Under the pieces are notes generated by a model that did not search any database, was not told the origin of the DNA, and saw nothing but the letters and a program-made list of their open reading frames with translations. Positions 54,370 through 63,849 of a stretch of DNA of 64,000 nucleotides are shown piece by piece. Position 1 is the first letter of the stretch. Every line of letters begins with the position of its first letter. The position numbers were made by a program, and so were the translations under genes. Source of the DNA: Pseudomonas fluorescens (lineage in GTDB: Bacteria; Pseudomonadota; Gammaproteobacteria; Pseudomonadales; Pseudomonadaceae); assembly GCF_902498065.1 (NCBI RefSeq), contig NZ_CABVIR010000001.1:124001-188000 (forward strand). The letters run 5' to 3'.

Positions 54370-54879
54370 ATGACCATTTCCCTGTATGACGCTTCCGTCC
54401 CGGTTTTCAAACAAATGCTCAATGCCCTGAGCGACGTTCTGAACAAGGCCGAAGCCCACGCTACAGCCAAGAACATCGATCCGAACGCTTTCCTGCAAGC
54501 CCGTCTGTACCCAGACATGTTCCCGCTGGTGCGTCAGGTGCAGATCGCGGTTGATTTCGCCAAAGGTGTTTCCTCGCGTCTGGCCGAGATCGAAGTGCCG
54601 AAATATGACGACACCGAAACCACCTTCGCCGAGCTGCAAGCGCTGATCGCCAAGGTTCTGGCCTACATCGGCGAGATCAAGCCCGAGCAGATCAACGGCA
54701 AGGAAGGTATCGAGATCATCACCCGTCAGGGCACGCCGAAAGAGAAGCGCTTCAGTGGCCAGGCTTACTTGCTGAGCTACGGCCTTCCGCAGTTCTTCTT
54801 CCACGTCACCACCGCTTACGCACTGCTGCGTCACAACGGTGTGGAAGTGGGCAAGCGCGATTACATGGGCGCGTTCTAA
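54370..54879 (+). CDS. DUF1993 protein
   Basis: The 169-residue helical protein begins MTISLYDASVPVFKQMLNAL and has FSGQAYLLSYGLPQFFFH and TTAYALLRHNGVEVGKRDY. These are DUF1993 signatures, a family with a DinB-like four-helix shape and unknown function. A strong terminator follows at once. Confidence 0.9.
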   Translation: MTISLYDASVPVFKQMLNALSDVLNKAEAHATAKNIDPNAFLQARLYPDMFPLVRQVQIAVDFAKGVSSRLAEIEVPKYDDTETTFAELQALIAKVLAYIGEIKPEQINGKEGIEIITRQGTPKEKRFSGQAYLLSYGLPQFFFHVTTAYALLRHNGVEVGKRDYMGAF

Positions 54880-54892
54880 CCCGCCCACGTAC

Positions 54893-54933
54893 AAAAAAGC
54901 CCGCCAAGGTTGACGCCTTGGCGGGCTTTTTAT
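54893..54933 (+). terminator. Rho-independent terminator
   Basis: The stem GCCCGCCAAGG/CCTTGGCGGGC is followed by a T-run, 14 bases after the DUF1993 stop. Confidence 0.95.
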
Positions 54934-54940
54934 TGGTCTT

Positions 54941-55190
54941 GTGGGGGCGAGCTTGCTCGCGAAGGCGGTGTGTCAGGTGGCTTAGGTTTTGATGGTGTAC
55001 ATATCCATTCCTGCGGTAATGGCGGCTATTGGTTCTGCTCTTACCGCGGGATACTTGGAAAAACGGAACGCCGCCCGACCCCAAGTAACCCAGCGCCCGC
55101 GTCCCTGACGTACGGTGCCTCGCTCCGTTCCTGCTCCATGGGCCCGCCGCCATCGGCCATCCGTGGCCGGGGGGGGGCTAACCCGATGTA
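54941..55190. repeat. Probable dispersed intergenic element, with REP at left end
   Basis: A single REP (TGTGGGGGCGAGCTTGCTCG, 54941-54965) leads into about 200 bases with no gene. The GGTGTACATATCCATTCC ... GGTTCTGCTCTTACCGCGGG arrangement looks like a dispersed non-coding element I associate with fluorescent Pseudomonas intergenic regions, from memory only. It includes a run of nine G (55169-55177). Confidence 0.4.
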
Positions 55191-55210
55191 ATGCCGGACA
55201 ACAATCCCCC

Positions 55211-55310
55211 TGTGGGAGCTAGCCTGCTAGCGATGGACGTCCAGACACCGCGTTCATTCAGACCGCACGCGTTATCGTTAACGCCCATCGCTAGCGGGCT
55301 AGCTCCCACA
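55211..55310. repeat. REPIN, variant core
   Basis: Inverted REPs GTGGGAGCTAGCCTGCTAGC and its complement at 55211-55235 and 55287-55310, a CTAG-type core variant not used elsewhere in the window. Confidence 0.85.
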
Positions 55311-55350
55311 GGGGGAATGCGTACGCTTGAAGAGATAGGCCGGCCGGTTA

Positions 55351-56583
55351 TCATGCCAAACGCTGAGCCTTCTCGTCCTCACCCAAGCAAGCCGCCGCCG
55401 TAAACAGCACATCAGTCGAAGAATTCAGCGCAGTCTCCGCCGAGTCCTGCAGCACGCCGATAATGAACCCGACTGCCACCACCTGCATGGCGATTTCGCT
55501 CGGAATGCCGAACAGGCTGCACGCCAGTGGAATCAGCAACAACGAACCGCCTGCCACACCCGAAGCGCCACAGGCACAGACCGCGGCGACGACGCTCAGC
55601 AGGATGGCGGTCGGAATGTCCACGGCGATGCCTAGCGTGTGCACGGCTGCCAGGGTCAGCACGGTGATGGTGATTGCCGCGCCCGCCATGTTGATGGTCG
55701 CGCCCAGCGGAATGGAAACCGAATAAGTGTCCTCGTGCAGCCCCAGACGCTTGCTCAGTTCCAGATTGACCGGAATGTTCGCTGCCGAGCTGCGGGTGAA
55801 AAACGCCGTAATGCCGCTTTCACGCAAGCACGTGATCACCAGCGGATACGGGTTGCGACGCAGCTTCCAGAACACGATCACCGGGTTCATCACCAGCGCC
55901 ACAAACAGCATGCAACCCAGCAATACCGCCAGCAGATGCGCGTAGCCGATCAAGGCACCGAAACCGGAGGTGGCGAGGGTCGATGCCACCAGGCCGAAAA
56001 TCCCCAGCGGCGCAAAACGGATCACCAGGCGCACAATCAGGGTCACGCCGTTGGACAAGTCGCCGAGGACTTCGCGCGTAGTGTCGCCGGCATGGCGAAT
56101 GGCGATGCCCATACCGATGGCCCACGCCAGAATGCCGATGAAATTGGCATTCATCAGGGCGCTGACCGGGTTGTCGACCACGCTCAGCATCAGACTTTGC
56201 AACACTTCACTGATGCCGCCCGGCGCTGTCACCGCGACGTCGTGGGTGGACAGCACCAGGTTCGACGGGAACATCATGCTGGCCACGACCGCGACCACGG
56301 CCGCGGCAAATGTGCCCAGCAGGTACAGAAACAGAATCGGCCGGATGTGGGTTTCCTGGCCGTGCTTGTGGTTGGCGATCGACGCCATGACCAGCACGAA
56401 CACCAGAATCGGCGCGACGGCTTTCAGCGCCGAGACGAACACTTTGCCGATAAACGCGGTGGACTTCGCCACCTCAGGCGCAACCAGCGCCAAGGCTATC
56501 CCGGCGAGCAGGCCGATAACGATTTGCGTAACCAGGCTCAAGCGTTTCAAACGTTGCAATAGCGAAGGGGATGAAGCAGTCAT
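55351..56583 (-). CDS. sstT: Serine/threonine:Na+ symporter
   Basis: This 410-residue member of the dicarboxylate/amino acid:cation symporter family takes up Ser/Thr with sodium. It has eight helices and re-entrant loops. Family motifs include [14 protein letters not shown] (serine-rich loop), [14 protein letters not shown] and [18 protein letters not shown]. The length and residues match SstT. Confidence 0.94.
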   Translation of the reverse strand: MTASSPSLLQRLKRLSLVTQIVIGLLAGIALALVAPEVAKSTAFIGKVFVSALKAVAPILVFVLVMASIANHKHGQETHIRPILFLYLLGTFAAAVVAVVASMMFPSNLVLSTHDVAVTAPGGISEVLQSLMLSVVDNPVSALMNANFIGILAWAIGMGIAIRHAGDTTREVLGDLSNGVTLIVRLVIRFAPLGIFGLVASTLATSGFGALIGYAHLLAVLLGCMLFVALVMNPVIVFWKLRRNPYPLVITCLRESGITAFFTRSSAANIPVNLELSKRLGLHEDTYSVSIPLGATINMAGAAITITVLTLAAVHTLGIAVDIPTAILLSVVAAVCACGASGVAGGSLLLIPLACSLFGIPSEIAMQVVAVGFIIGVLQDSAETALNSSTDVLFTAAACLGEDEKAQRLA

Positions 56584-56862
56584 AAAACGGCATCTCTGAT
56601 TTTATTAGGTGCGGAGGTGTCGCGACATCACGGCCATTAACGGGCGGATGAACAGGTGTACGAATCGCAGGGCGCGGACTTTATCACAGCGTCGGCTTGA
56701 TCCTTCAGACCTGTGACGATCTGCCACCTGCCGGTTAAACGCGATGTGCAGGTTCGTGCAACCGTGTTTGGAAACACTCTGTTAAGATTGCCCATCCTCA
56801 TTTTCATCTCTGCCAGTGGGCCTTCGGGCTATCGCTGGTGTTGTCGTTTTCTGGAGTTCTGC

Positions 56863-58017
56863 ATGTTGTTGCCCATTCTTCTGTTGTCCGCCGCCGGCTT
56901 CACGGTGCTGACCACGGAATTCGTCATCGTCGGCCTGTTGCCGGCAATTGCCCGCGATCTCGAAGTCACCATCCCGCAGGCGGGTTTGCTGGTGACCTTG
57001 TTCGCCTTCACCGTCGCGGCGTTCGGGCCGTTCCTGACCGCGTACTTCGCCCGGTTCGAGCGGCGCAAGTTGTTCATCTCGGTGTTGATCATGTTCGGTC
57101 TGGCCAACACCCTCGCGGCGTTTGCGCCGAACATCTGGGTGATGGCCGTTGCGCGATTGATTCCCGCGCTCGGGCTGCCGGTGTTCTGGGCCCTGGCCAG
57201 TGAGACGGCGGTGGACATCGTCGGGCCGGACTACGCCGGACGCGCCATCGCCAAGATCGGTTTCGGCATCGTCTGCGCCACGGTGTTCGGCATTCCGGTC
57301 GGCACGTTGATTTCCGATGCATTCGGTTGGCGCAGTGCCTTCGGCATTCTCGCGGTGATCGCGTTCGCCAAGGCGTTGCTGCTGTTTATCTACTTGCCGA
57401 AAACCAATTTGCATCAGCACCAAGTGAGCTTCCGCTCGCAGTTCAAGATCCTGCGCAGCCCGCTGATGATTGGGCACGTGTTGCTGTCGATCCTGGTGTT
57501 CAGCGGCATGTTCACCGCTTACACCTATCTGGCCGACATCCTCGAGCGGCTGGCCGGTTTCAACGGCACGGTGGTGGGTTGGTGCCTGATGGGCTTCGGT
57601 GCGGTCGGTTTGATCGGCAATTCGCTGGGCGGTCGCGCGGTGGATCGTCATCCGCTGATCGCTTCGGTGACGTTCTGCGCCTTCATGATCGCCGGCATGG
57701 TGGCGCTGGTGCCGAACATCCATTCGCCGCTGGGCCTGGCGGCGGCGATGGGGATCTGGGGCGTGACGCAAGCGGCGCTGTTCCTGGTCAGCCATGTGCG
57801 TTTGATGAAGGCTGCGCCTGAAGCGCCAGCCTTTGCCGCATCGCTGAATATTGCCGGTGCCAACCTCGGGATCGGTTTGGGTGCGATGGTCGGCGGCCGG
57901 GTGATCGACAGCGTTGGCCTGGGTGGGCTTGGCTTTGCGGCGGCCGGTTTTATTCTGATCTCGATCCTGTTGGCCATGGCACTGATGACGTTCAAACCCC
58001 GCGAAGTCTGCGCCTGA
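56863..58017 (+). CDS. MFS transporter, DHA1-like
   Basis: The 384-residue protein has twelve predicted helices. The N-terminal half starts LLLSAAGFTVLTTEFVIVGLLPAIA, typical of the AraJ/YdhP-type (sugar efflux or drug) subgroup, with the loop ARFERRKLF (motif A region). GGAG precedes the ATG at 56863; longer in-frame starts are not used. Substrate unknown. Confidence 0.9.
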   Translation: MLLPILLLSAAGFTVLTTEFVIVGLLPAIARDLEVTIPQAGLLVTLFAFTVAAFGPFLTAYFARFERRKLFISVLIMFGLANTLAAFAPNIWVMAVARLIPALGLPVFWALASETAVDIVGPDYAGRAIAKIGFGIVCATVFGIPVGTLISDAFGWRSAFGILAVIAFAKALLLFIYLPKTNLHQHQVSFRSQFKILRSPLMIGHVLLSILVFSGMFTAYTYLADILERLAGFNGTVVGWCLMGFGAVGLIGNSLGGRAVDRHPLIASVTFCAFMIAGMVALVPNIHSPLGLAAAMGIWGVTQAALFLVSHVRLMKAAPEAPAFAASLNIAGANLGIGLGAMVGGRVIDSVGLGGLGFAAAGFILISILLAMALMTFKPREVCA

Positions 58018-58020
58018 CCC

Positions 58021-58920
58021 TCACATCTCGGTGAACAGCTCGCGTCGGGCACCTTCGGTAATCGCAACAATGCCGGGGTGCTTGACCTTGCGTTCCACCG
58101 AAATGGCGTAGAACGATTCGGTCACAGCGTCGGTCTGGCCAATCAATTCCACGCCGTACTGACGTTTCACTTCATCGGCAATCACGCTCGGGCCGATGAA
58201 AATCCCGCTGCCGGATTGACCAAACGCCTGCATCAACGCGCTGTCGTCGAACTCGCCGACGATGCGCGGCTGAATCTGCTGCTCGGCAAACCAGCGCTGC
58301 AAGCGACTGCGCACCACGGTTTCCGGCCCCGGAATCAGCAACGGTGCGCCGTGCAGGCTGCGCGGAAAGTCCTGGCCGTACTGCGCCGCCAGTTCAGCGG
58401 TGGCGAAGAAACTGATCCCGCATTCCCCGAGTTTCTGGCTGTAGCCCTTGATGTCCAGGTGCGACGGCATCGGGCTGTCGGAGATCACCAGGTCCAGGCG
58501 TTGAATCGCCAGGTCGGCGAGCAAACGTTCGAGTTTGTCTTCGCGACAGGTAATGCGCAGCGGTTCGCTCAACTCCATGGTCGGCGCGATCAGGCGGTAG
58601 ACGATGGATTTGGGCACCACATCAGCCACGCCAACCCGAAACAGAATCTGCTGTTCATTGGGTTGCGCCCGCAGCATCAATTCCAGTTCGCCGCCAAGCT
58701 GAAACATTTGCTCGGCGTAGGGCAGGGCCTGGCGCCCGGCTTCGGTGAGCTCCAGCTGTCGGCCGACCCGGCGAAACAACTCGATACCGTAGGTTTGTTC
58801 AAGCAGGGAAATCTGCCCGCTGATGGTTTGCGGTGTCAGGTTCAGTTGCTCGCAGGCGCGCACGATGCTGCCGGTCTTGGCCACGACCCAGAAGTAATGC
58901 AATTGTCGATAGTTGAGCAT
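58021..58920 (-). CDS. nhaR: LysR-type regulator NhaR
   Basis: The 299-residue LysR-family protein has an N-terminal helix-turn-helix (LNYRQLHYFWVVAKTGSIVRAC, split positions 2-23, then LTPQTISGQISLLEQTYGIELF). Full-length similarity to NhaR includes FFATAELAAQYGQDFPRSL and the CGISFF stretch. In enterobacteria NhaR activates the Na+/H+ antiporter gene; no nhaA lies beside it here. Convergent with the MFS gene, 3 bases between stops. Confidence 0.88.
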   Translation of the reverse strand: MLNYRQLHYFWVVAKTGSIVRACEQLNLTPQTISGQISLLEQTYGIELFRRVGRQLELTEAGRQALPYAEQMFQLGGELELMLRAQPNEQQILFRVGVADVVPKSIVYRLIAPTMELSEPLRITCREDKLERLLADLAIQRLDLVISDSPMPSHLDIKGYSQKLGECGISFFATAELAAQYGQDFPRSLHGAPLLIPGPETVVRSRLQRWFAEQQIQPRIVGEFDDSALMQAFGQSGSGIFIGPSVIADEVKRQYGVELIGQTDAVTESFYAISVERKVKHPGIVAITEGARRELFTEM

Positions 58921-59055
58921 GGCGACCTACAGTTCGTAAAAGCCGAAGTATAACCGCTAAAAATACGAATTTTCCTGAAGTATTTGCCTCCCTAGAATGC
59001 CTCGCTATCAACGGGCCATCGTTTCGGCCCGTTCTGTTCTATCGAGGAATGCATC

Positions 59056-59298
59056 ATGAAGCTTAAAACCACGGCATTGCTGATTGCGTCTTTACTGGTA
59101 TTGGCCGGTTGCGACCAGGCCGAAAAAAGCGCTCAGCAACTGATGGGCAAGGCTGCCGAAACCGCCAAGCAGGCGATTGACGACACTCACAAAGCCGCCG
59201 AGCAAGCGATCAGCGATGCCACCGGCGGGCTGATCAGCAAGAAAGAATCATCGGGTGACGATAAAGAGAAAGCCGAATCGTCGTCCCAGGAAATCTAA
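59056..59298 (+). CDS. Small Ala/Lys-rich lipoprotein
   Basis: The 80-residue protein has a signal peptide with lipobox (LVLAGC, Cys19). The mature part is helical and charged (AEKSAQQLMGKAAETAKQA), then a Ser/Lys/Glu tail. AGGA stands upstream of the ATG. The TerC gene follows after 29 bases, so the two may be cotranscribed. No function is known. Confidence 0.8.
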   Translation: MKLKTTALLIASLLVLAGCDQAEKSAQQLMGKAAETAKQAIDDTHKAAEQAISDATGGLISKKESSGDDKEKAESSSQEI

Positions 59299-59327
59299 AC
59301 CGTCTTAAAACGAGTCAGGACTGACCC

Positions 59328-60077
59328 ATGGAATACCTTTTAGAACTTGCTGCAAGCCCCACCGCCTGGGTCGCCCTGGCCACGCTGGTGGTGATGGAAA
59401 TCGTGCTCGGCATCGATAACCTGATCTTCATCTCGATCCTGACCAACAAACTGCCGGAGCAGCATCGGCAGAAGGCTCGGCGCATCGGTATCGGCATGGC
59501 GCTGATCCTGCGACTGGCACTGCTGAGTACCATCGCGTTTATCGTCCAGTTGACGGCGCCGGTGATCGAGCTCCTCGGCCACGCGTTCTCCTGGAAGGAC
59601 ATGATCCTGATCGCCGGCGGCCTGTTCCTGTTGTGGAAGGCCACCACCGAGATCCACCACAGCATGGACCCGGCGCCGGAAGATCCGAAGTCGGCGACCT
59701 CGACCGTGACCCTGGGCTTCGCTGCCGCGATCGGTCAGATCCTGATGCTGGACATGGTGTTCTCCATCGACAGCATCATTACTGCGGTCGGCATGACCGA
59801 GCATTTGCCGATCATGATCATCGCGGTGGTGGTGTCGGTGCTGGTGATGTTGCTCGCGGCTGACCCGCTGGCCAAGTTCATCAACGACAACCCGACGGTG
59901 GTGATGCTGGCGCTGGGCTTCCTGATCATGATCGGTATGACGCTGATCGCCGAAGGCTTCGGCGCCCACGTACCGAAAGGCTACGTCTACGCAGCCATGG
60001 CGTTCTCGGCAACGATTGAAGGCTTGAACATGATGTCGCGACGGGCCAGGCAGAAGCGCATCGCCGCTGAAGCGTAA
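59328..60077 (+). CDS. TerC family integral membrane protein
   Basis: The 249-residue protein has seven predicted helices. The TerC core includes [16 protein letters not shown] and its repeat [18 protein letters not shown], both with the conserved acidic residue pair expected to bind metal (GIDN and SIDS). The protein resembles YgdQ/YoaE. TerC proteins are linked to tellurite resistance and to metal (for example manganese) handling in the envelope. No yybP-ykoY riboswitch-like leader was recognised. Confidence 0.9.
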   Translation: MEYLLELAASPTAWVALATLVVMEIVLGIDNLIFISILTNKLPEQHRQKARRIGIGMALILRLALLSTIAFIVQLTAPVIELLGHAFSWKDMILIAGGLFLLWKATTEIHHSMDPAPEDPKSATSTVTLGFAAAIGQILMLDMVFSIDSIITAVGMTEHLPIMIIAVVVSVLVMLLAADPLAKFINDNPTVVMLALGFLIMIGMTLIAEGFGAHVPKGYVYAAMAFSATIEGLNMMSRRARQKRIAAEA

Positions 60078-60091
60078 CCTGAGCTGAAATG

Positions 60092-60135
60092 AAAACGGCC
60101 GCCTGCACTCGCGAGAGTTCAGGCGGCCGTTTTTG
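60092..60135 (+). terminator. Rho-independent terminator
   Basis: The stem AACGGCCGCCTG/CAGGCGGCCGTT with a T-run lies just after the TerC gene. Confidence 0.95.
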
Positions 60136-60158
60136 TTCGGGGCATTAAAAAGTGTCCG

Positions 60159-60329
60159 TCAGTGCACAGTGGCGTGACGTGCACTCGATTTATCGATTTT
60201 CACCACCCGAGCCGGCTGGACGGGGTGGTGATGGTGTCGGCGGGCAATTCGCAGGACTCCCCACAACATGGCGGTGGCAACAGCCAGCCAGCCGCAAATC
60301 AACATCACTATGGTCATTGTCAGGCTCAT
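60159..60329 (-). CDS. Small membrane protein, 56 residues
   Basis: The 56-residue product starts MSLTMTIVMLICGWLAVATA. One transmembrane helix extends to about residue 29, then comes a His-cluster (RRHHHHP) and a basic tail ending SARHATVH. AGGAGG six bases before the ATG supports translation. It is too short for most ORF screens. Function unknown; the His run could bind metal ions. Confidence 0.6.
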   Translation of the reverse strand: MSLTMTIVMLICGWLAVATAMLWGVLRIARRHHHHPVQPARVVKIDKSSARHATVH

Positions 60330-60553
60330 CAGTGCCTCCTCTTCGCCCTGCTGCGGGCATACACACGCGTTGCAAGTGACAGTCTAGTCGCTGCCATGTT
60401 GCAGGCTATTGACCAAAGGTCGTTGATGACCAACCCGTTCGCTCTATCGAAAGCAAACAACTGCCGCTAAAGGCTATACCGCTGTCGTGCGGCGTCCTAT
60501 GATCAACGGCCAAGCCGGGAGCACGGACACCTGGCGTCTGAACAAGAGAGTTG

Positions 60554-61228
60554 ATGATGGTGCGGGTATTTTCGCGAATTCGAACGGCAGCACTGATTGT
60601 TGGCTGTGTTGCGGGTATGGCAGGTTGCGCGGGCAGTGTGGCGCCGGAGGTCAAGCGTCTGCCGGAACGCGTGGAGCTCAGCGGTACGTTCTACCGCGGG
60701 CAAAGCTTTCAAAGCGGGCCTCAGGTGCTGGCCAGTCTGTTGGCCCAGCAGGGCATCGTGATTACCCCGGGGTTGCTTGAAAAACCCCTGCATTTGCCGG
60801 GCGCCGAAGCGCAATTGCAGCAGAACATGCAGAACCTCGCCCGCGAGTACGGCATGGTCGTTTACCCGCTCGAAAGGCATTTGCCTGCGCTGCTGACCCA
60901 GGTTGCCGCCGGTTACCCGGTGATGGTGCGCTTCACTGAAGGCTCGGCGTTCTGGGCAGAGCCACGCTACGCGATTCTTGCCGGGTACAACCGTAAGAAG
61001 CAGACCGTGCTGCTGCGTGCGGGAATGAATCGTCGGGAGTTGATGAGCTTCAGCTCGTTTGAATCGTCGCTCAAGGATGCCGGTGGTTGGGCGGTGCTGA
61101 TCCAGAAGCCGGAGCAGATTCCGGCGAATGTTGATCAGTCGCGTTGGTTGAAAGCAGCGAACGACCTGGCGCAGGCCGGCCAGGAACAGGCAGCTGCCCG
61201 TGCGAAGAGGGCGCTGGGCGCTCAATAG
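60554..61228 (+). CDS. C39-like (papain-fold) lipoprotein lacking catalytic residues
   Basis: The 224-residue protein has a lipobox (GMAGC, Cys25). The domain after it resembles peptidase C39-like proteins of Pseudomonas envelopes: FYRGQSFQSGPQVLASLLAQ then YPVMVRFTEG and EPRYAILAGYN. In active relatives the first motif reads QCGP and the second HYAVxxGY; here Cys is Ser54 and His is Arg (in PRYAIL). It is therefore probably a non-catalytic binding domain. A TTG at 60551 and ATG at 60557 are alternative starts. Confidence 0.75.
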   Translation: MMVRVFSRIRTAALIVGCVAGMAGCAGSVAPEVKRLPERVELSGTFYRGQSFQSGPQVLASLLAQQGIVITPGLLEKPLHLPGAEAQLQQNMQNLAREYGMVVYPLERHLPALLTQVAAGYPVMVRFTEGSAFWAEPRYAILAGYNRKKQTVLLRAGMNRRELMSFSSFESSLKDAGGWAVLIQKPEQIPANVDQSRWLKAANDLAQAGQEQAAARAKRALGAQ

Positions 61229-61322
61229 TTTCCGTTCGTCATCTGCATTGCACTGCCGCGCGCGCTTGGCCTCTGAGGAATAAGGGCCCGGATTTTTCCG
61301 GGTCAGTTCCAAGGAGGCATTC

Positions 61323-61529
61323 ATGACAAATCCCAAAGCACCCACCGGCCCGCACTCATCTGAGCATTCATCGGGCAACGACTTGGGGTTCGACCCCGAC
61401 TCTCCGGACCTCGCCGACCCACAGGTCGACCCCGTCGGACCTGCCAGGGCACCCAAGGACGTAAAGCCGGGCGAGAATAACAAGGCCCCTGCGAAGCCTT
61501 ACGACCCGCTGGCCAATCTGAAACCCTGA
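61323..61529 (+). CDS. Small acidic Pro/Asp-rich protein (DUF6021-like)
   Basis: The 68-residue protein is hydrophilic and disordered, with GFDPDSPDLADPQVDPVGPA in the middle. This pattern matches a Pseudomonas-specific family of unknown function that I recall as DUF6021; the name is not certain. AAGGAGG stands six bases before the ATG. It is followed by a second acidic gene after 19 bases. Confidence 0.72.
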   Translation: MTNPKAPTGPHSSEHSSGNDLGFDPDSPDLADPQVDPVGPARAPKDVKPGENNKAPAKPYDPLANLKP

Positions 61530-61548
61530 CGTTCAGTGCGAGGTGTAT

Positions 61549-61764
61549 ATGTCTACCGATTCGAGTTTCGACGACAAACGTCCTGACAGTGTTCCCACCA
61601 CCCCCGAAGATGACGTTGATCCGGTGATGGATCCGGACAGTCCGATGCGTGACCCGTTGGCCAGACCTGCGGTGGCACCGACCGAACATCCGCAGGGCAG
61701 GAGGGATCCGAGTGCCGGCGATGGCATTCCGGATGACGACCAGATGCCGCTGCCGAATGATTAA
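61549..61764 (+). CDS. Small acidic disordered protein
   Basis: The 71-residue protein is rich in Asp and Pro (DDVDPVMDPDSPMRDP, DGIPDDDQMPLPND), with no hydrophobic helix. GAGGTG precedes the ATG at 61549; a GTG at 61543 is also in frame. It is cotranscribed with the preceding gene and followed by a terminator. Function unknown. Confidence 0.65.
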   Translation: MSTDSSFDDKRPDSVPTTPEDDVDPVMDPDSPMRDPLARPAVAPTEHPQGRRDPSAGDGIPDDDQMPLPND

Positions 61765-61773
61765 CGCTGGACG

Positions 61774-61802
61774 AAAAAAAGCCCCGACTGATCGGGGCTT
61801 TT
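61774..61802. terminator. Bidirectional Rho-independent terminator
   Basis: The stem AGCCCCGA/TCGGGGCT with A and T tracts lies between the small acidic genes and pbpG. Confidence 0.92.
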
Positions 61803-61815
61803 GCTACCTGCGTCG

Positions 61816-62754
61816 TTACTTCGAGGCTTCAACCACACCGCTCTGACGGTGCTTGAGGTTCTTTTCCGATTTGTACTGCAAGGCAACAGACGGAACGTTG
61901 GTGCCCTTGCCGGTTTCGACCCAATTGCGAATCCGGCTGGCATCGGCGAAGTGCGTGTACTTGCCGAACGCGTCGAGGATCACCAGCGCCACCGGACGAT
62001 TACCCATGCTGGTCACCAGCACCAGGCAATGACCGGCCTCGTTGGTGAAGCCGGTTTTGGTCAGCTTGATGTCCCAGTTCGGCTTGCCGACCAGATGGTC
62101 GGTGTTACGGAAGCCGAGGCTGTAGTTGGGCTTGCGGAACGAGACGGTTTTTTCCTTGGTGGTGCTCAGCTCGGTCAAGATCGGATATTTGTGCGCAGCG
62201 ACCAGCAATTTGCTCAGGTCGCGGGCGGTTGAGACGTTACGAGGGGAGAGGCCGGTCGGTTCGACGAAGTGGGTGCTGGTCATGCCCAGCGCCTTGGCCT
62301 TGGCGTTCATCGCGGCAATGAATGCGACATAGCCGCCCGGATAGTGGTGGGCCAGGCTTGCGGCGGCGCGGTTTTCCGAGGACATCAGGGCGATCAGCAA
62401 CATTTCCCGGCGCGGCAATTCGCTTTTGAGTTTCACCCTGGAAAAGACGCCTTTCATTTCTGGCGTATCGCTGATGTTGATATTGATGTACTCGTCCATG
62501 TTCTGCCTGGCTTCGACCACAACAAGACCGGTCATCAATTTGCTGACGGAGGCGATAGGGACAACGACATCGGGGTTGCTGGCATAGATGACTTTGTTGG
62601 TCTGCATATCCAGCAGCAAAGAGCTGCCGGAAGCCAGCTTGAGTTGTTTCGTATCTCGAGGTGCCGCGGTGGTATCGGCAGCATTGACCGTTGGCGTGAT
62701 GAACGTCCCTGTGATTGCAAAAAATAGGCTCAGGATGGAAAGACGGATTTTCAC
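61816..62754 (-). CDS. pbpG: D-alanyl-D-alanine endopeptidase (PBP7)
   Basis: This 312-residue periplasmic penicillin-binding protein cuts peptidoglycan cross-links. The signal peptide is [19 protein letters not shown]. The active-site motifs are SxxK in IASVSKLM, SxN in SSENRAA and KTG in [10 protein letters not shown], all intact. It starts with GTG at 62754, since no in-frame ATG fits upstream. It is related to murein recycling that also feeds AmpR signalling. Confidence 0.95.
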   Translation of the reverse strand: MKIRLSILSLFFAITGTFITPTVNAADTTAAPRDTKQLKLASGSSLLLDMQTNKVIYASNPDVVVPIASVSKLMTGLVVVEARQNMDEYININISDTPEMKGVFSRVKLKSELPRREMLLIALMSSENRAAASLAHHYPGGYVAFIAAMNAKAKALGMTSTHFVEPTGLSPRNVSTARDLSKLLVAAHKYPILTELSTTKEKTVSFRKPNYSLGFRNTDHLVGKPNWDIKLTKTGFTNEAGHCLVLVTSMGNRPVALVILDAFGKYTHFADASRIRNWVETGKGTNVPSVALQYKSEKNLKHRQSGVVEASK

Positions 62755-62934
62755 GCTGGCAGACTCATAAGGTTTGGATTTGCCGTTCTGTAACGGGCTG
62801 TTTCTTGAAAAACCGACGCATTTTAGGAGTATGGCTGAAGAACTGTCGATGGTTGTTCAATCAACCGGTAAAAGTCCTTGAAACCCCCTACAAAACAGCG
62901 GGTTTCCGGCGAATGGTAGTGTTCATTCTCCGGG

Positions 62935-62969
62935 CAAAAAGAACCCCGCCATTGGCGGGGTTCTTTTGT
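62935..62969. terminator. Rho-independent terminator
   Basis: The stem GAACCCCGCC/GGCGGGGTTC lies between A and T tracts, downstream of folD on the minus strand. Confidence 0.9.
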
Positions 62970-62994
62970 TCATCGCTGATGCTCAAGCGTGAAC

Positions 62995-63849
62995 TCAGCT
63001 GTGCAGCGTTTCTGCCGCGTACAGCGTGTTTTCCAGCAGGCAGGCGCGGGTCATCGGGCCGACGCCGCCCGGCACTGGAGTGATCCAGCCAGCGCGGGGC
63101 AGGGCGGTTTCGTAGATCACGTCGCCAACCAGTTTGCCGTCTTCCTGGCGGTTGATGCCGACGTCGATCACGATCGCGCCTTCCTTGATCCACTCACCCT
63201 TGACCAGGCCCGGCTTGCCTGCGGCAACCACCACCAGATCGGCACGACCGACGTGGCCCGCCAGATCCTTGGTGAAACGGTGGGCGACGGTCACGGTGCA
63301 ACCGGCCAGCAGCAACTCCATCGCCATCGGGCGCCCGACAATGTTGGAGGCGCCGACGACCACGGCGTCCATCCCGTAGAGATCTGCCCCGGTGCTTTCC
63401 AGCAGGGTCATGATCCCTTTGGGCGTGCATGGGCGCAGCAGCGGAATGCGCTGGGCAAGACGACCGACGTTATAAGGGTGGAAACCGTCGACGTCTTTGT
63501 CCGGACGAATGCGTTCCAGCAATTTGGAAGCGTCCAGGTGTTCAGGCAACGGAAGCTGAAGCAGAACGCCGTCGATTGCCGGGTCGTCGTTAAGGCGATC
63601 GATCAGGTCGGTCAGTGCTTCTTGAGTGGTTTCGGAAGGCAGGTCGTAGGCTTGGGAAATAAAGCCGACCTCTTCACAGTCTTTACGCTTGTGCGAGACA
63701 TAAACCTGAGAGGCGGGATCGCTGCCGACCAGGATCACCGCGAGGCCGGGAGTGCGCAGGCCTTGCTGGCGACGCTCGGTGACGCGTTTGGCGATCTGCT
63801 GGCGCAGGCTGGCGGCGATCGATTTGCCGTCGATTAGTTGTGCAGTCAT
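62995..63849 (-). CDS. folD: Methylenetetrahydrofolate dehydrogenase/cyclohydrolase
   Basis: The 284-residue bifunctional folate enzyme interconverts methylene- and formyl-tetrahydrofolate. The catalytic [11 protein letters not shown] (Tyr, Lys) is near residue 50, [13 protein letters not shown] in the middle, [18 protein letters not shown] is the NADP site and [12 protein letters not shown] the C-terminal signature. Confidence 0.97.
   Translation of the reverse strand: MTAQLIDGKSIAASLRQQIAKRVTERRQQGLRTPGLAVILVGSDPASQVYVSHKRKDCEEVGFISQAYDLPSETTQEALTDLIDRLNDDPAIDGVLLQLPLPEHLDASKLLERIRPDKDVDGFHPYNVGRLAQRIPLLRPCTPKGIMTLLESTGADLYGMDAVVVGASNIVGRPMAMELLLAGCTVTVAHRFTKDLAGHVGRADLVVVAAGKPGLVKGEWIKEGAIVIDVGINRQEDGKLVGDVIYETALPRAGWITPVPGGVGPMTRACLLENTLYAAETLHS

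Noticed and set aside
58921..59327. Manganese (yybP-ykoY) riboswitch before the TerC gene
   Set aside because: No recognisable conserved core of that riboswitch was seen, and the gene is preceded by a lipoprotein gene.
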